DNA of 64,000 bases from Nocardiopsis sp. CNR-923 (GCF_001942255.1 NZ_MKKC01000087.1:1-64000), one strand, 5' to 3'; positions 1-7,800 are shown, numbered from the stretch's first letter. Made by a program: numbers and translations. Notes: generated by a model from the sequence alone, not told the origin.

Positions 1-60
1 GGTCCGGGCCGACGACAGGGCCCCAACGAGATCGGCCCCAAGTCAGGGGCCGGGGGTTAG

Positions 61-276
61 TGCGTTCGTGAAGTTACACCACTCAACGGGACACCATCGC
101 AAGCTCAGCCAGGGGATCCCTGGGAACCCATGGCCGGTGCGCGCATGGGCGGTCCACCCCGAACCCACCCGGACAACACAGAAGACGTCGCCGTCAGTGA
201 TGAACGCGCCGCGCTCGGACACCTCGCGTTCAGCCGTGCGGAGTGGGCGGCCTTCCTGGCCGGTGCCACCACCTAG
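61..276 (+). pseudogene. DUF397 protein remnant (3' end)
   Basis: The frame ending in the TAG at 274-276 encodes a DUF397-like tail (VAVSDE, then [17 protein letters not shown]), the usual C-terminus of the small partner of XRE regulators. The frame opens only after a stop at 58-60 and the N-terminal half is poorly conserved, so it looks like a decayed or truncated copy. Its last 60 bases (217-276) are identical to the end of the intact DUF397 gene at 7539-7748. The IS701-type element begins directly after the stop codon. An ATG at 130 is the first plausible in-frame start, but no clear ribosome binding site precedes it. Confidence 0.5.
217..276 (+). repeat. 60-bp direct repeat shared with 7689-7748
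   Basis: Bases 217-276 match 7689-7748 without a mismatch and encode the last 19 residues and stop of a DUF397 protein. Sequence outside the block differs, so the identity is sharply bounded. This suggests recent duplication or gene conversion. Confidence 0.85.
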
Positions 277-300
277 CACGGCAGTCGTAGTTCGTTGTGT
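277..300 (+). repeat. IS701-type terminal inverted repeat, left
   Basis: Begins CACGGCAGTCGTAG and pairs with the right end at 1606-1629 with two mismatches. It follows the CTAG target copy at 273-276. Confidence 0.85.
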
Positions 301-397
301 CTTCGCTGGTGATGGAAGTGCCGGGCACGGGTTTGATGGTGGCGGCGCCAGGCAGACGCGGTCAGAGCATGGCTGAGAGTGCGGGCGGGGTGCAGGA

Positions 398-1597
398 TCA
401 GCGCCAGGAGACGGCGGATCTCGGCGACTGTGAGGCGACCCAGCCCGCGTGGGCTTTTGGGTCGGTGGCCGCGGTCACGGCCAGGAAGGCGTGAGCGGCC
501 ATGGCCATGGTGATGTGCCGGTACCAAGGGTCCCACTTGCGGACCTGGTAGTGGTCCAGTCCGGTCTCGTTCTTGGCGGCCTGGAAGCACTCCTCGATCG
601 CCCACCGGGCCCCGGCCACCCGCACGATCTCCTCCCGGACCACGGAGTCGGGGTGAAAGCACAGGTAATAGGCAATGTCGTCCGTATCGTCAACCGAGCG
701 CCGGGCCAGCAGGGTGCGCACGAACCCGGACGGAACCTCATCAAAGGCGGGCAGAGTGGCCCAGGCCCAGTCATAGACGCGCTCACCACGGACCCCCGTC
801 CCGGACGAGACACGGTGCCAAGCATCGGCGGGAGCACGATCGATGAGAGTGTCCACGCGGCGGCGGCCGTCGGTGTCGGCAACGGTCTGCTTGAGGGAGA
901 CCTCGACGACATAAGGCATCCGACGTGCTTCGAGAAAGGCGCGGAACTTCCCGTCACGGCCGTCGGCGCAATCGGCGGCCACCCACCCGGCCTGGACTCC
1001 TGCGTCCAGCGCACGGCCGATCATCGCCTCGGCCAGGCGCGGCTTGGTCAGCACCCCCTGGGCGCAGCGCTCATCGGGGATCCCCGCCTGCGCGCACCGG
1101 TCCGGGTCATCGGCCCAGGACCGGGGCAGGTACAGTTCACGGTCGATCAGCGCCCGCCCCTGGGGAGCGGCGTAGGCCAGGAACACGCCGAGCTGGCAGT
1201 TCTCCACCCGCCCGGCCGTGCCCGAGTACTGGCGCTGGACCCCCGCGGACAGGTGTCCCTTCTTGCAGAAGCCAGTCTCATCGACCACGAGCACGCCCTG
1301 GGGGCCGGCCAGAGCCCGGGCGACGTAGGAGCGCACCTGGTCGCGCACGGCGTCGGCGTCCCAGCGGGAGCGGTCCACGAAGTGCTGGATCCCTGTCGGC
1401 CTGGTCGCACCGGCCGCCTCGGCCAGTTGCCAGCCGTTCTTGCGTTCCACCGGTGCCAGCAGCCCGGTCAGGTACGCCCTGGCCCACCTTCGTGATTCCA
1501 CTCGACCGAAGCACCCGGCCAGGTGGTCGAACAGCTCGTCCAACCCGGCTCGCCATGCCACAACGTCTTGTGTCGAGACATCATCCGTCACAGTCAA
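398..1597 (-). CDS. IS701-family transposase
   Basis: A 399-residue DDE transposase that moves the surrounding element. Recognisable IS701-family segments are the N-terminal RRWARAYLTGLL and QHFVDRSRWDADAVR, then the first catalytic aspartate region VLVVDETGFCKKG near residue 105, the central GWVAADCADGRDG around residue 205, and the C-terminal RWAIEECFQAAKNETGLDHYQVR with the expected catalytic glutamate. The start lies just inside the right inverted repeat and the stop about 120 bp from the left one, as usual for a single-gene element. The frame is uninterrupted, so the protein may be functional. Confidence 0.92.
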   Translation of the reverse strand: MTVTDDVSTQDVVAWRAGLDELFDHLAGCFGRVESRRWARAYLTGLLAPVERKNGWQLAEAAGATRPTGIQHFVDRSRWDADAVRDQVRSYVARALAGPQGVLVVDETGFCKKGHLSAGVQRQYSGTAGRVENCQLGVFLAYAAPQGRALIDRELYLPRSWADDPDRCAQAGIPDERCAQGVLTKPRLAEAMIGRALDAGVQAGWVAADCADGRDGKFRAFLEARRMPYVVEVSLKQTVADTDGRRRVDTLIDRAPADAWHRVSSGTGVRGERVYDWAWATLPAFDEVPSGFVRTLLARRSVDDTDDIAYYLCFHPDSVVREEIVRVAGARWAIEECFQAAKNETGLDHYQVRKWDPWYRHITMAMAAHAFLAVTAATDPKAHAGWVASQSPRSAVSWR

Positions 1598-1605
1598 AGC
1601 CTATT

Positions 1606-1629
1606 ACACAACGAAATACGACTGTCGTG
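1606..1629 (-). repeat. IS701-type terminal inverted repeat, right
   Basis: Reverse complement of the left end except for two bases. It is followed by the second CTAG target copy at 1630-1633 and lies just upstream of the transposase start codon. Confidence 0.85.
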
Positions 1630-1904
1630 CTAGGGTGAAACCAGATGAGTTGTGGCGGATTTCCCTGTCCGACAGCATCACTGCGGTGTGGATGAGTGCT
1701 TCCGCGAAGTACGAGCCCTCTGACCGTTGGTTGGAAAGGACCCTGGCGTCCGCAGACCACGGCAGCGATTCGTCCAGCGCACCGAAAGGAACCAGGTCAA
1801 GGATGTCGCCAGGGAACCGCTGGACGCGACATGTCCCCCTGATATCGGAGGAAGCCTTGATCGTCAGCAGGATCATCGATGAGAAAACCCGCGACGGAGT
1901 CAGG

Positions 1905-2333
1905 ATGAAGGCCTTCATCCTGGGATTCCCCACGTTCTTGGGTGAAGGACGGGGTCTCGTCCAGATCTTCACGGGCAGCAGTCTGGTGCGTGACGTGTAC
2001 GTCCTCACCGAGATCAAGTCGAACCCGATGGAAACAGGCCTGGTCACTCGTGTGCCGGAGTTGGCCGAGATCCTCCAGGAGGATCTCGCTCTTCCCGGCC
2101 CGGAGCCCCTGATCGCCGGTGAGTGGTACGCCCACTACGGCCCCTTCTCCTACTTCGACGACATCGGCCCCGCCAGCTTCACCACCATCCCCCTCGGCTG
2201 GGAGGGGGGCCGGTTCACCGACCCGATCTCGGATCGCAAGGTAGTCCCCGACGCCGAGGCCGATGCGTTGCGCGAGCGGCTGTCCTTGCCGCCGGTCGAA
2301 GAAGTCCTGGAAGCCCTGGGCGAGAGGGCCTGA
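1905..2333 (+). CDS. Hypothetical protein upstream of the FolD-like gene
   Basis: I do not recognise this protein. It has about 142 residues from the ATG at 1905, which has a GGAG five bases upstream. The frame is open back into the IS element, and alternative in-frame ATGs lie at 1692 and 1803, so the true start is uncertain. Visible features are a hydrophobic N-terminal strand (MKAFILGFPTFLGEGRG), an aromatic stretch (EWYAHYGPFSYFDD) and an acidic, leucine-rich C-terminus. There is no signal peptide or membrane helix. It ends six bases before the GTG of the FolD-like gene, so the two are probably translated together. The IS end 270 bp upstream may have separated it from its original promoter. 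Confidence 0.6.
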   Translation: MKAFILGFPTFLGEGRGLVQIFTGSSLVRDVYVLTEIKSNPMETGLVTRVPELAEILQEDLALPGPEPLIAGEWYAHYGPFSYFDDIGPASFTTIPLGWEGGRFTDPISDRKVVPDAEADALRERLSLPPVEEVLEALGERA

Positions 2334-2339
2334 TCCGCA

Positions 2340-3521
2340 GTGGAACAACAAAGGACCAACCGGATCTCGGGGCGTGACCTGTTGCGCCAGGTCAAACAGG
2401 GTTTGTCCCATTACCAGCAGCCGGTTCGCCGAACCGGACGGTCGATCTCCGTCATCCGGTTCGAGCCTGTCCAGGGACTCGATGAGCAGACCCGGGTGAA
2501 GCTGGAGGCTTCACGTGTGTCCGCGAACCAGAAGTTGAAGAACTTCTCCTCCATGGGCTTCGAGGCCAAGGATGTCCACCTGCCTCACAACGTCGACCCC
2601 GAGCGCTTTCACGAGGAGCTCCTGAAAGCGAACGAGGATCCGAACTCCCTCGGGATCATCGTGCAGTTCCCGCCTCCTCGGACCCTTCTCCCGTACGTGC
2701 AGGAGATCGACCCTCGCAAGGACATTGACGGGCTATTGGGAGCACGATCGCAGCAGCGGGCGTGCGCGACGGCCGACGGGATCACCCGGGTCGCCCTCCC
2801 GTACGCGCGCGACGGTGCGGAGGTGTCCGTGATCGGATCGAATGGCTTCGTGGGCAGCGGTGTGGTCCGTCTGTTGAACGACCAGGGAATCGAGCCGATC
2901 TGCCTGGACTACGGGGACGACCTCTCGCGAGCGCGGCAGTCGGACGTGATCATCAGCGTCACGGGCTCTCCGGGCATCATCGGAGGCGATATCATCGCTG
3001 GCCACCACCGGGCGGTCATCGACTCCGGCTTCGTTCCGAGGGAGGACGGTACCGTGCAGGGCGACGTGCGGCACGACGCCTACAACATTCCTCAGCGCAT
3101 CACCCCCGTACCGGGCGGTATCGGTCCTGTCGAGATGGCCGTGCTGATCGAACGCGGCGTCCAGGCGGAGGTGGACCCCCAACTGAAAAGCTGGAGCTAC
3201 GACGGGAACGCGGTGACCGTCGGGCAGCGGGTCGGACCCGGTTCGGGAGAGCAGTCCAGGGAGCGCATCACAGTGGGTTCCAGGCTTGGCGGCGAGCTCA
3301 AGGAGCCGTCCGAGAGCCGGAACACCCAGGGAAAGTCGCCGTCCGGCATGTCCCGGGCCGCCCGTATCGCTCAACGTGGACAGCTCCCGTCCGGCATGTC
3401 CCGGGCCGCCCGTATCGCTCAACGTGGACAGCTCCCATCCGGCAGGGGGTCGCAGAACACTGGAAGTACACCGGGACCGAGCAGTGACTCACCAAGGGGT
3501 GACTGCGGTATGGAACGCTGA
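2340..3521 (+). CDS. Divergent FolD-like (methylenetetrahydrofolate dehydrogenase/cyclohydrolase family) protein
   Basis: A 393-residue protein whose first 285 residues follow the FolD fold. It has ISGRDLL at the N-terminus, a segment ending in K65 that matches the catalytic lysine, GIIVQFPPP near 100, DPRKDIDG near 120, a Rossmann-type VIGSNGFVGSGVV, and RITPVPGGIGPVEMA near the end. Deviations matter. The conserved tyrosine four residues before the lysine is Ser61, the usual NADP-binding GRS is GSN, and the usual PGGVGPMT lacks its threonine. Normal FolD has about 285 residues. Here a hydrophilic tail of about 110 residues follows, with two perfect 16-residue repeats. It is probably not the housekeeping FolD, and whether it still processes folate is open. 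It is tightly linked to the gene before it and precedes an amidase gene. Confidence 0.75.
   Translation: MEQQRTNRISGRDLLRQVKQGLSHYQQPVRRTGRSISVIRFEPVQGLDEQTRVKLEASRVSANQKLKNFSSMGFEAKDVHLPHNVDPERFHEELLKANEDPNSLGIIVQFPPPRTLLPYVQEIDPRKDIDGLLGARSQQRACATADGITRVALPYARDGAEVSVIGSNGFVGSGVVRLLNDQGIEPICLDYGDDLSRARQSDVIISVTGSPGIIGGDIIAGHHRAVIDSGFVPREDGTVQGDVRHDAYNIPQRITPVPGGIGPVEMAVLIERGVQAEVDPQLKSWSYDGNAVTVGQRVGPGSGEQSRERITVGSRLGGELKEPSESRNTQGKSPSGMSRAARIAQRGQLPSGMSRAARIAQRGQLPSGRGSQNTGSTPGPSSDSPRGDCGMER
3339..3434 (+). repeat. Two identical 48-bp tandem repeats in the FolD-like tail
   Basis: 3339-3386 and 3387-3434 are identical and in frame. Each encodes PSGMSRAARIAQRGQL, and a third partial copy (PSG) starts at 3435. 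Each unit also contains the palindrome CCCGGG. Confidence 0.95.
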
Positions 3522-3733
3522 GCAACCCTTGGGTGGCTACCCGGCGGATCAGGTGGGCGGCCACTGCATGACGGTTCCGAGGCGGTTTTGAGCACGTCCG
3601 ACCCATGTCGGCGCATGTGAACATGGGGATCTACCGGGGGGCTCCCTGCCCCTGACCCTCCCGGCAGTTCACGGCAGAAACCGTCCCGGAATCTTGGAAT
3701 GCTCGGGTCGCGGTGGACGTGGAGGCCTGAAGG

Positions 3734-4908
3734 GTGATGGGCGTGGACGATGATGGGCGGGTCGGCGCTGGAGAGATCGCGGCAATGGTGCGGAGCGGCA
3801 AGGTCAGCGCCGTGACGGTGGTCGAGGCGACCCTGGAGGCCGTCGAACGGGCCGACTCCGAGATCAAGGCGTTTCGTGAGGTGTGGTCGGACACCGCTAG
3901 GGAACGCGCGTCAGGCGTTGACGAGGCAGTGGCCAAGGGGAAGCACCTTCCCCTCGCCGGGGTCCCGTTGGCCGTAAAGGCGACTGAGGGGATTGAGTCG
4001 CTCCAGGCCCGGAAGTTGCTCGAAGCCGGGGCGGTACCCATCGGCCCGACCTCGGTTCCCGACCCCGGGACGGAGTGGAAGACCTGGGGTACGACGGACC
4101 GGGGAAGGACTGTCAACCCTGGCGGGCGGACGCCACCCCCGGTGGTTCGTCTGCGGGCTCGGCGGCCGCCGTCGCGGCGGGAATGGTGCCGTTGGCGACA
4201 GCGAGTGACGGGGCCGGATCCACCCGGATACCGGCGGCCTGGTGCGGTGTCGTCGGTTACAAACCCACCACCGGTCTGCTGCCCGCCCGGGATAGAGCCG
4301 GGCTCGGGACCGGCGGGCCCGTGGCCCGGTCCATCGCCGACGTGGAGCTCTACCGGTCGGTCGTGCTGGGGTCGGAGCCCGTACCACCTCTGTCCCGGAC
4401 ACTACGTGTGGCTTGTTCTCTGACGCTGGGCTTCAATCAGGTGGACCCGGAGGTCGCCCGGGTCGTGGACCGCGTCGTGCGGATGTGGTCGGAAGGTGGC
4501 CGAGTGTCGCTGCAAGAGGTGGACCTGATACTGATCGATCCCGCCGCGAGTTGGCTCGCCAAGCGGAGGAAAACGCCGGACACCAAGGTTCGGGACGACG
4601 ACGCGGCCAATCGCGCCGCGCTCGACGACCTGTTCGGTTCCGTGGACTTGTTGGTCACCCCGACCACCCCGAACCTGCCACACGGGCACGGAGGTCCCGG
4701 GAAGGTGATGAGCGTCGGGTTCACCTGGTTGTTCAACATCACCGGGCACCCGGCGATCAGCCTGCCCGGTGGACTGTCCGCCGGTGGACTGCCTGTCGGT
4801 GTGCAACTGGTCGCCGGTCACCACCGTGACGATGTACTGATGGCCGCTGCGGCCGACTACGAGCGCAATGTCCCCTGGCCCTTCCTGCCCTCAGCATGTT
4901 CTCGCTAG
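3734..4908 (+). CDS. Amidase-signature hydrolase, one frameshift
   Basis: Amidase-signature enzymes hydrolyse amide bonds with a Ser-cisSer-Lys triad, and all three positions are visible. The lysine is in [11 protein letters not shown] (about residue 80), the cis-serine in [16 protein letters not shown] and the nucleophile in [20 protein letters not shown]. The reading frame slips at about 4113-4121, where AACCCTGG appears to lack one C. With that base restored the protein has about 391 residues, short for the family (usually 450 or more), with a reduced central region. GTG at 3734 is used because GGAGG lies eight bases upstream; ATG at 3737 is possible. The gene is 210 bp behind the FolD-like gene, on the same strand. 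The substrate cannot be told. Confidence 0.75.
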
Positions 4909-4918
4909 TGCCGCATGA

Positions 4919-5080
4919 GGCGGTGTTCGCCCTGTCGACGTCGGCGCGTAGACGCCGGTCGTCGGTGTGAAGGTGGCGGCAGATGATGTAGCGGCGGATC
5001 ATGCTGTCCTGCTCATTGCGGCCGGCTTGGTCGGTGCCGTCGAGGGCGACGTGGCGCAGGGTGGTGAGCCGGGCCTGGAT
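4919..5080 (-). mobile_element. Transposase C-terminal fragment
   Basis: The minus strand encodes a stretch resembling the end of actinobacterial transposases (LRHVALDGTDQAGRNEQDS, then MIRRYIICRHLHTDDRRLR and DRANTA). Only about 54 residues remain, and the expected stop after the last motif is replaced by unrelated sequence. I believe it is IS630-like, from memory of similar tails. No matching termini are seen. Confidence 0.5.
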
Positions 5081-5101
5081 ACGTGAGGAATTCGAAGGGG
5101 T

Positions 5102-5629
5102 TCAGGCGATCTCGACGTTGTTGGCCGCTGCCCGGGCACCGAGCCGCTGGTGCTCCTGGCCTGCTCGCGGGGCACGGAGATGTGCGCCCACATGCACACC
5201 GCGATCGGCCTGGCCCTGGGCGGCCGGTTCGGGGTCAAGGTTGTGCGGTAGTCGGACCGCCGGAGTCACCTGGCGTTCTACCACAGGGCGTACCGTGGTC
5301 CCCAGCCCGATCAGTGCCCTGGCCCCGGCCGTTCGTGTACGTCCCCGGCGTCTGAGACCGGCCGCGCAAGCGATACGTCGGACCCAGAAGAGCCGGAGGA
5401 CCACAACAAGCTCCTGATCGTCGAGGACCAGGTAGATGACCGTACACTCACCGTCTTCCCCGACGGTGTGGCACCGGACGTTGCCTTCTGGCTTCTCCCT
5501 GTTGTAGGGGTCGCCACTCCAAGGTCGCAGTTCCAAGAGCCCGAACAACTCAAGCATCAGGGGAAGCAAGTGCGCTGGCAGCTTGCTGAGCTGTTCTTCC
5601 GCTATCTCTTCGGATTCGATCCGGTACAT
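5102..5629 (-). CDS. RelE-like toxin-family protein, probably with an altered 3' end
   Basis: The first 85 or so residues resemble small actinobacterial RelE/ParE-fold proteins: LSKLPAHLLPLMLELFGLLEL, PWSGDPYN, then VRCHTVGEDGECTVIYLVLDDQ and VVVLRLFWV. Such proteins normally stop at about this point. Here the frame runs on for about 90 arginine- and proline-rich residues unlike the family, crossing 5102-5375 towards the transposase fragment, so the native 3' end was probably lost in a rearrangement. The ATG at 5629 directly follows the TAG of the DUF6247 gene (TAGATG), showing translational coupling. A role as an mRNA-cleaving toxin with its upstream neighbour as antitoxin is an inference. 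Confidence 0.65.
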   Translation of the reverse strand: MYRIESEEIAEEQLSKLPAHLLPLMLELFGLLELRPWSGDPYNREKPEGNVRCHTVGEDGECTVIYLVLDDQELVVVLRLFWVRRIACAAGLRRRGRTRTAGARALIGLGTTVRPVVERQVTPAVRLPHNLDPEPAAQGQADRGVHVGAHLRAPRAGQEHQRLGARAAANNVEIA

Positions 5630-5958
5630 CTAGAGACCCAACCTGGCTTTCGTCTCCGACCAAGGGACCGTGCGCACCTTCTCACCACGTTGGAGCCGAT
5701 CGGCAGCGTCCAGCATGTGCCGATGGGCCTCAGGATCCCGTGACGACATGGCCACCCGCCACCAACGTTCCAGGCATTTGTTGAGTTCAGAGAGGTCCAG
5801 GCTTTCCCTGCGTCGTTCATCACCCGGCGGTACTCCCGGTCGAAGTCACCGACCTCCTCCGGAAGCAGAGCTGCTCGGATCTCCTTCGGGCTTCTCCCGA
5901 TCCGCCCCCGCTGCCCCTCGCCCGAACCCTCGTGTGCGCGCCGCCCGTCTGCCGACAT
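5630..5958 (-). CDS. DUF6247-family protein, putative antitoxin partner, one frameshift
   Basis: A protein of about 109 residues once a missing base near 5808-5813 is allowed for. The N-terminal part is hydrophilic with SPKEIRAALLPEEVGDFDREYRRVM. After the shift the other frame continues with ESLDLSELNKCLERWWRVA, SSRDPEAHRHML and VPWSETKARLGL, which is the pattern of actinobacterial DUF6247 proteins. The ATG at 5958 has an AGGAGG six bases upstream. It is directly followed by a RelE-like gene without spacer, a pair often seen in actinomycetes and resembling a toxin-antitoxin module. The function is untested and is inferred from the arrangement. Confidence 0.65.
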
Positions 5959-6096
5959 CCGAACCTCCTCGTGAACTCCGCTCCAGAGTACGACGTCATC
6001 GTCCTCCACGGACGTTTTCCACAGGCCTCCCACACCGCCGTCCAGGGCGGGGGCCACGACGCGATCGGAGGACCCCCGCCCTGTGTCGATCTGAGG

Positions 6097-6453
6097 TCAT
6101 CGGTCGGCGTCGACCGTCATCAGCGGGACGAGGAAGGACGCGAGCCGAACGGCCGTGGTGCCCTCCGACACCTCGTCGCCGCCCTCGATGGCCCACTCGG
6201 TGCTGCGGTCGTCGCGGATGTACAGGTCGAGGGTGAACCGGCCGCCGCTTCGGCGAACCGACAGGTGGGTGGGGTCGTCGCGGCCGGTGTCCACGTCCAG
6301 ACCGGCGGAGCGCAGGAGTTCGGCGACGGTCTCGACGTACCGGTCGAGCTGGTCCTCGCTGAGCAGTTCGGGGGTCTCGTCGTCCACAGAGGTGTCGACG
6401 CCGCCCCAGTCGTAGGGGACAATCGGGGCAGGGAGTGCGTGGGCTTCGGTCAT
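6097..6453 (-). CDS. Hypothetical acidic protein
   Basis: A 118-residue protein I do not recognise. The ATG at 6453 follows a GAGAGGGGAA purine run. The protein is acidic, with YDWGGVDTSVDD near the start, a helix containing LSEDQLDRYVETVAELLRSAGLDV, and alternating strands (RFTLDLYIRDD, EWAIEGG) after it. It has no signal peptide or membrane segment, so it should be cytoplasmic. It lies between the DUF6247/RelE-like pair and the divergently oriented XRE regulator. The alpha/beta pattern suggests a small stand-alone domain such as an accessory or immunity-type protein, but this is a guess. Confidence 0.6.
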   Translation of the reverse strand: MTEAHALPAPIVPYDWGGVDTSVDDETPELLSEDQLDRYVETVAELLRSAGLDVDTGRDDPTHLSVRRSGGRFTLDLYIRDDRSTEWAIEGGDEVSEGTTAVRLASFLVPLMTVDADR

Positions 6454-6684
6454 GCGGAGTTCCCCTCTCCTCGAAGGCACCGCCTGGGTCGCTGCATGAG
6501 CGCCAACTCCAACGAGCGGCCCAGGCGGTGGTCTCATGTCCGGGGCGGCAACGATCGCGCCCCGGTTTCCCGGTATCGAGTGAGCTGCGTCTCACCCTCT
6601 GCTATCATCACAGAAAACGAGGACGCAGACAAGAGCGAACACGAATTCGCGCCAAACAACTTCTACCAGGGACTGGAGGACACC

Positions 6685-7542
6685 GTGGCGACCGATCAAC
6701 GTGTCACCTTGCGCGCGCAATGGCTCGGACAGATCTTGAGGGAGATGCGCGAGAGGAAAGGGCTCCCCCTCAGGGAGGTCGCTGAGTATCTACAGCGCAA
6801 CCTTGCCACCATCGGTCGCTGCGAGCAGGGGATCTACCCGATCCGTCGGGTGGACGCAGCCGCGATGATGGACCTGTACGGCGTCAACGACAAGAAGCAG
6901 CGAGACGCCGTCCTCGAACTGGCAGGCGAGGTCTGGAAGACCGGCTGGTGGGAGCAGTACTCCAAGGATGATGTCTGGAGCTCCACGATCGACCGCGCCT
7001 GGTTGGAGAACCGATCCCACGCGCTGCGTACCTTCGCCACGGTCACCATCCCAGGTCTGCTTCAAACCGAGGAGTACGCGCGTGGGCTGATGCTCATCGC
7101 TGACCGGCACTCCACGAAGCGAGAGATCGAACGATGGGTCAAGCTGCGTATGGATCGCCAGCGAGTCCTGGAACGGGCAGAACCCCTCTACCTGTCAGCG
7201 GTCATTGACGAAGCTGTACTGCGACGTCAGGTAGGCGGCCGTGAAGTCATGGCCCAGCAGCTACGGCACTTGTCCACCAAGGTCGCGGAACCCAACATCG
7301 ATGTGCGCGTACTCCCGTTCACCGCCGGAGCCCACGCCAGTCCTGATGGGCCCTTCACCCTCCTCAAGATGTCGGATCCCTTTCCAGAGGTCGCCCACGT
7401 GGAGAGCCCCGCTGGATCCATCTACCTGGAAACCGAGTCGGTGGATCGGCTGGTGGACACCTACGATTGGCTGCACGAGAACAGCCTCAACAACGAGGAG
7501 ACGGCAGAGTTCCTCGTGGCTTTGGAAGAGGATCTTCGATGA
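6685..7542 (+). CDS. XRE-family regulator with DUF5753 domain
   Basis: A 285-residue DNA-binding protein. Residues about 10-65 form an XRE helix-turn-helix (LGQILREMRERKGLPLREVA, then NLATIGRCEQG). The rest is the DUF5753 domain typical of actinobacterial Scr1/BldB-partner regulators, with WWEQYSKDD, ATVTIPGLLQTEEYARGLM, an arginine-rich RMDRQRVLER and IDVRVLPFTAGAH. The GTG at 6685 has GGAGGA just upstream, whereas the frame itself is open much further back. Its stop overlaps the ATG of the DUF397 gene (ATGA), so the two are translated together. Such pairs act in development, antibiotic control or stress; the target here is unknown. Confidence 0.9.
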   Translation: MATDQRVTLRAQWLGQILREMRERKGLPLREVAEYLQRNLATIGRCEQGIYPIRRVDAAAMMDLYGVNDKKQRDAVLELAGEVWKTGWWEQYSKDDVWSSTIDRAWLENRSHALRTFATVTIPGLLQTEEYARGLMLIADRHSTKREIERWVKLRMDRQRVLERAEPLYLSAVIDEAVLRRQVGGREVMAQQLRHLSTKVAEPNIDVRVLPFTAGAHASPDGPFTLLKMSDPFPEVAHVESPAGSIYLETESVDRLVDTYDWLHENSLNNEETAEFLVALEEDLR

Positions 7543-7748
7543 GTGAAACTAGGGCGGCTTCGGCCTCCCAAGTCGCCTGGCACATCAGTACCTACAGCTC
7601 CGAAGGCAGCGGACGGTGCGTAGAAGCCGGGCCGTTCACCGATGGGTCGACGGCCTTCGCCGTGCGCGACTCGCAGCACCGAAGCCACGGACACCTCGCG
7701 TTCAGCCGTGCGGAGTGGGCGGCCTTCCTGGCCGGTGCCACCACCTAG
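7539..7748 (+). CDS. DUF397 protein, partner of the XRE regulator
   Basis: A 69-residue protein with the DUF397 pattern: [19 protein letters not shown], a short strand (TAFAVRDSQ), then [18 protein letters not shown]. It starts in a four-base overlap with the upstream XRE gene. In characterised actinobacterial pairs the DUF397 protein binds and modulates its cognate regulator, so the same role is inferred here. The last 60 bases recur exactly at 217-276 at the edge of the IS701-type element. A strong terminator follows 12 bp after the stop. Confidence 0.88.
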   Translation: MSETRAASASQVAWHISTYSSEGSGRCVEAGPFTDGSTAFAVRDSQHRSHGHLAFSRAEWAAFLAGATT

Positions 7749-7759
7749 GAACAGCGCGA

Positions 7760-7800
7760 ACGCCGGTGGCCGCGCCCCCAACGGGCGCGGCCACCGGCGT
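7760..7800. terminator. Bidirectional hairpin terminator between DUF397 gene and yebC
   Basis: An 18-bp perfect stem (7760-7777 with 7783-7800) and a five-base loop lie between the convergent DUF397 gene and yebC. No T-run follows, as is common in GC-rich actinobacteria. Confidence 0.8.

Larger units (their letters stand above)
277..1629. mobile_element. IS701-family insertion sequence, apparently intact
   Basis: The element of 1353 bp carries one transposase gene on the minus strand. Its ends are inverted repeats (277-300 and 1606-1629, two mismatches in 24). It is flanked by CTAG at 273-276 and 1630-1633, which fits the four-base YTAR target duplication known for IS701-type elements. It inserted at the TAG stop of a DUF397 remnant, and the duplicated target preserves that stop codon. 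The matched ends, intact frame and undamaged duplication indicate a recent, possibly active insertion. Confidence 0.85.

Noticed and set aside
3339..3437. Direct repeats as a CRISPR array or RiPP precursor
   Set aside because: Only two full units exist with no spacers. They are in frame within a longer protein, and no cas or RiPP-modifying genes are nearby.
3734..4423. First-frame tail of the amidase as a separate short gene
   Set aside because: The conserved amidase motifs continue in the other frame directly after the slip. The first-frame tail is arginine- and proline-rich and unlike any family.
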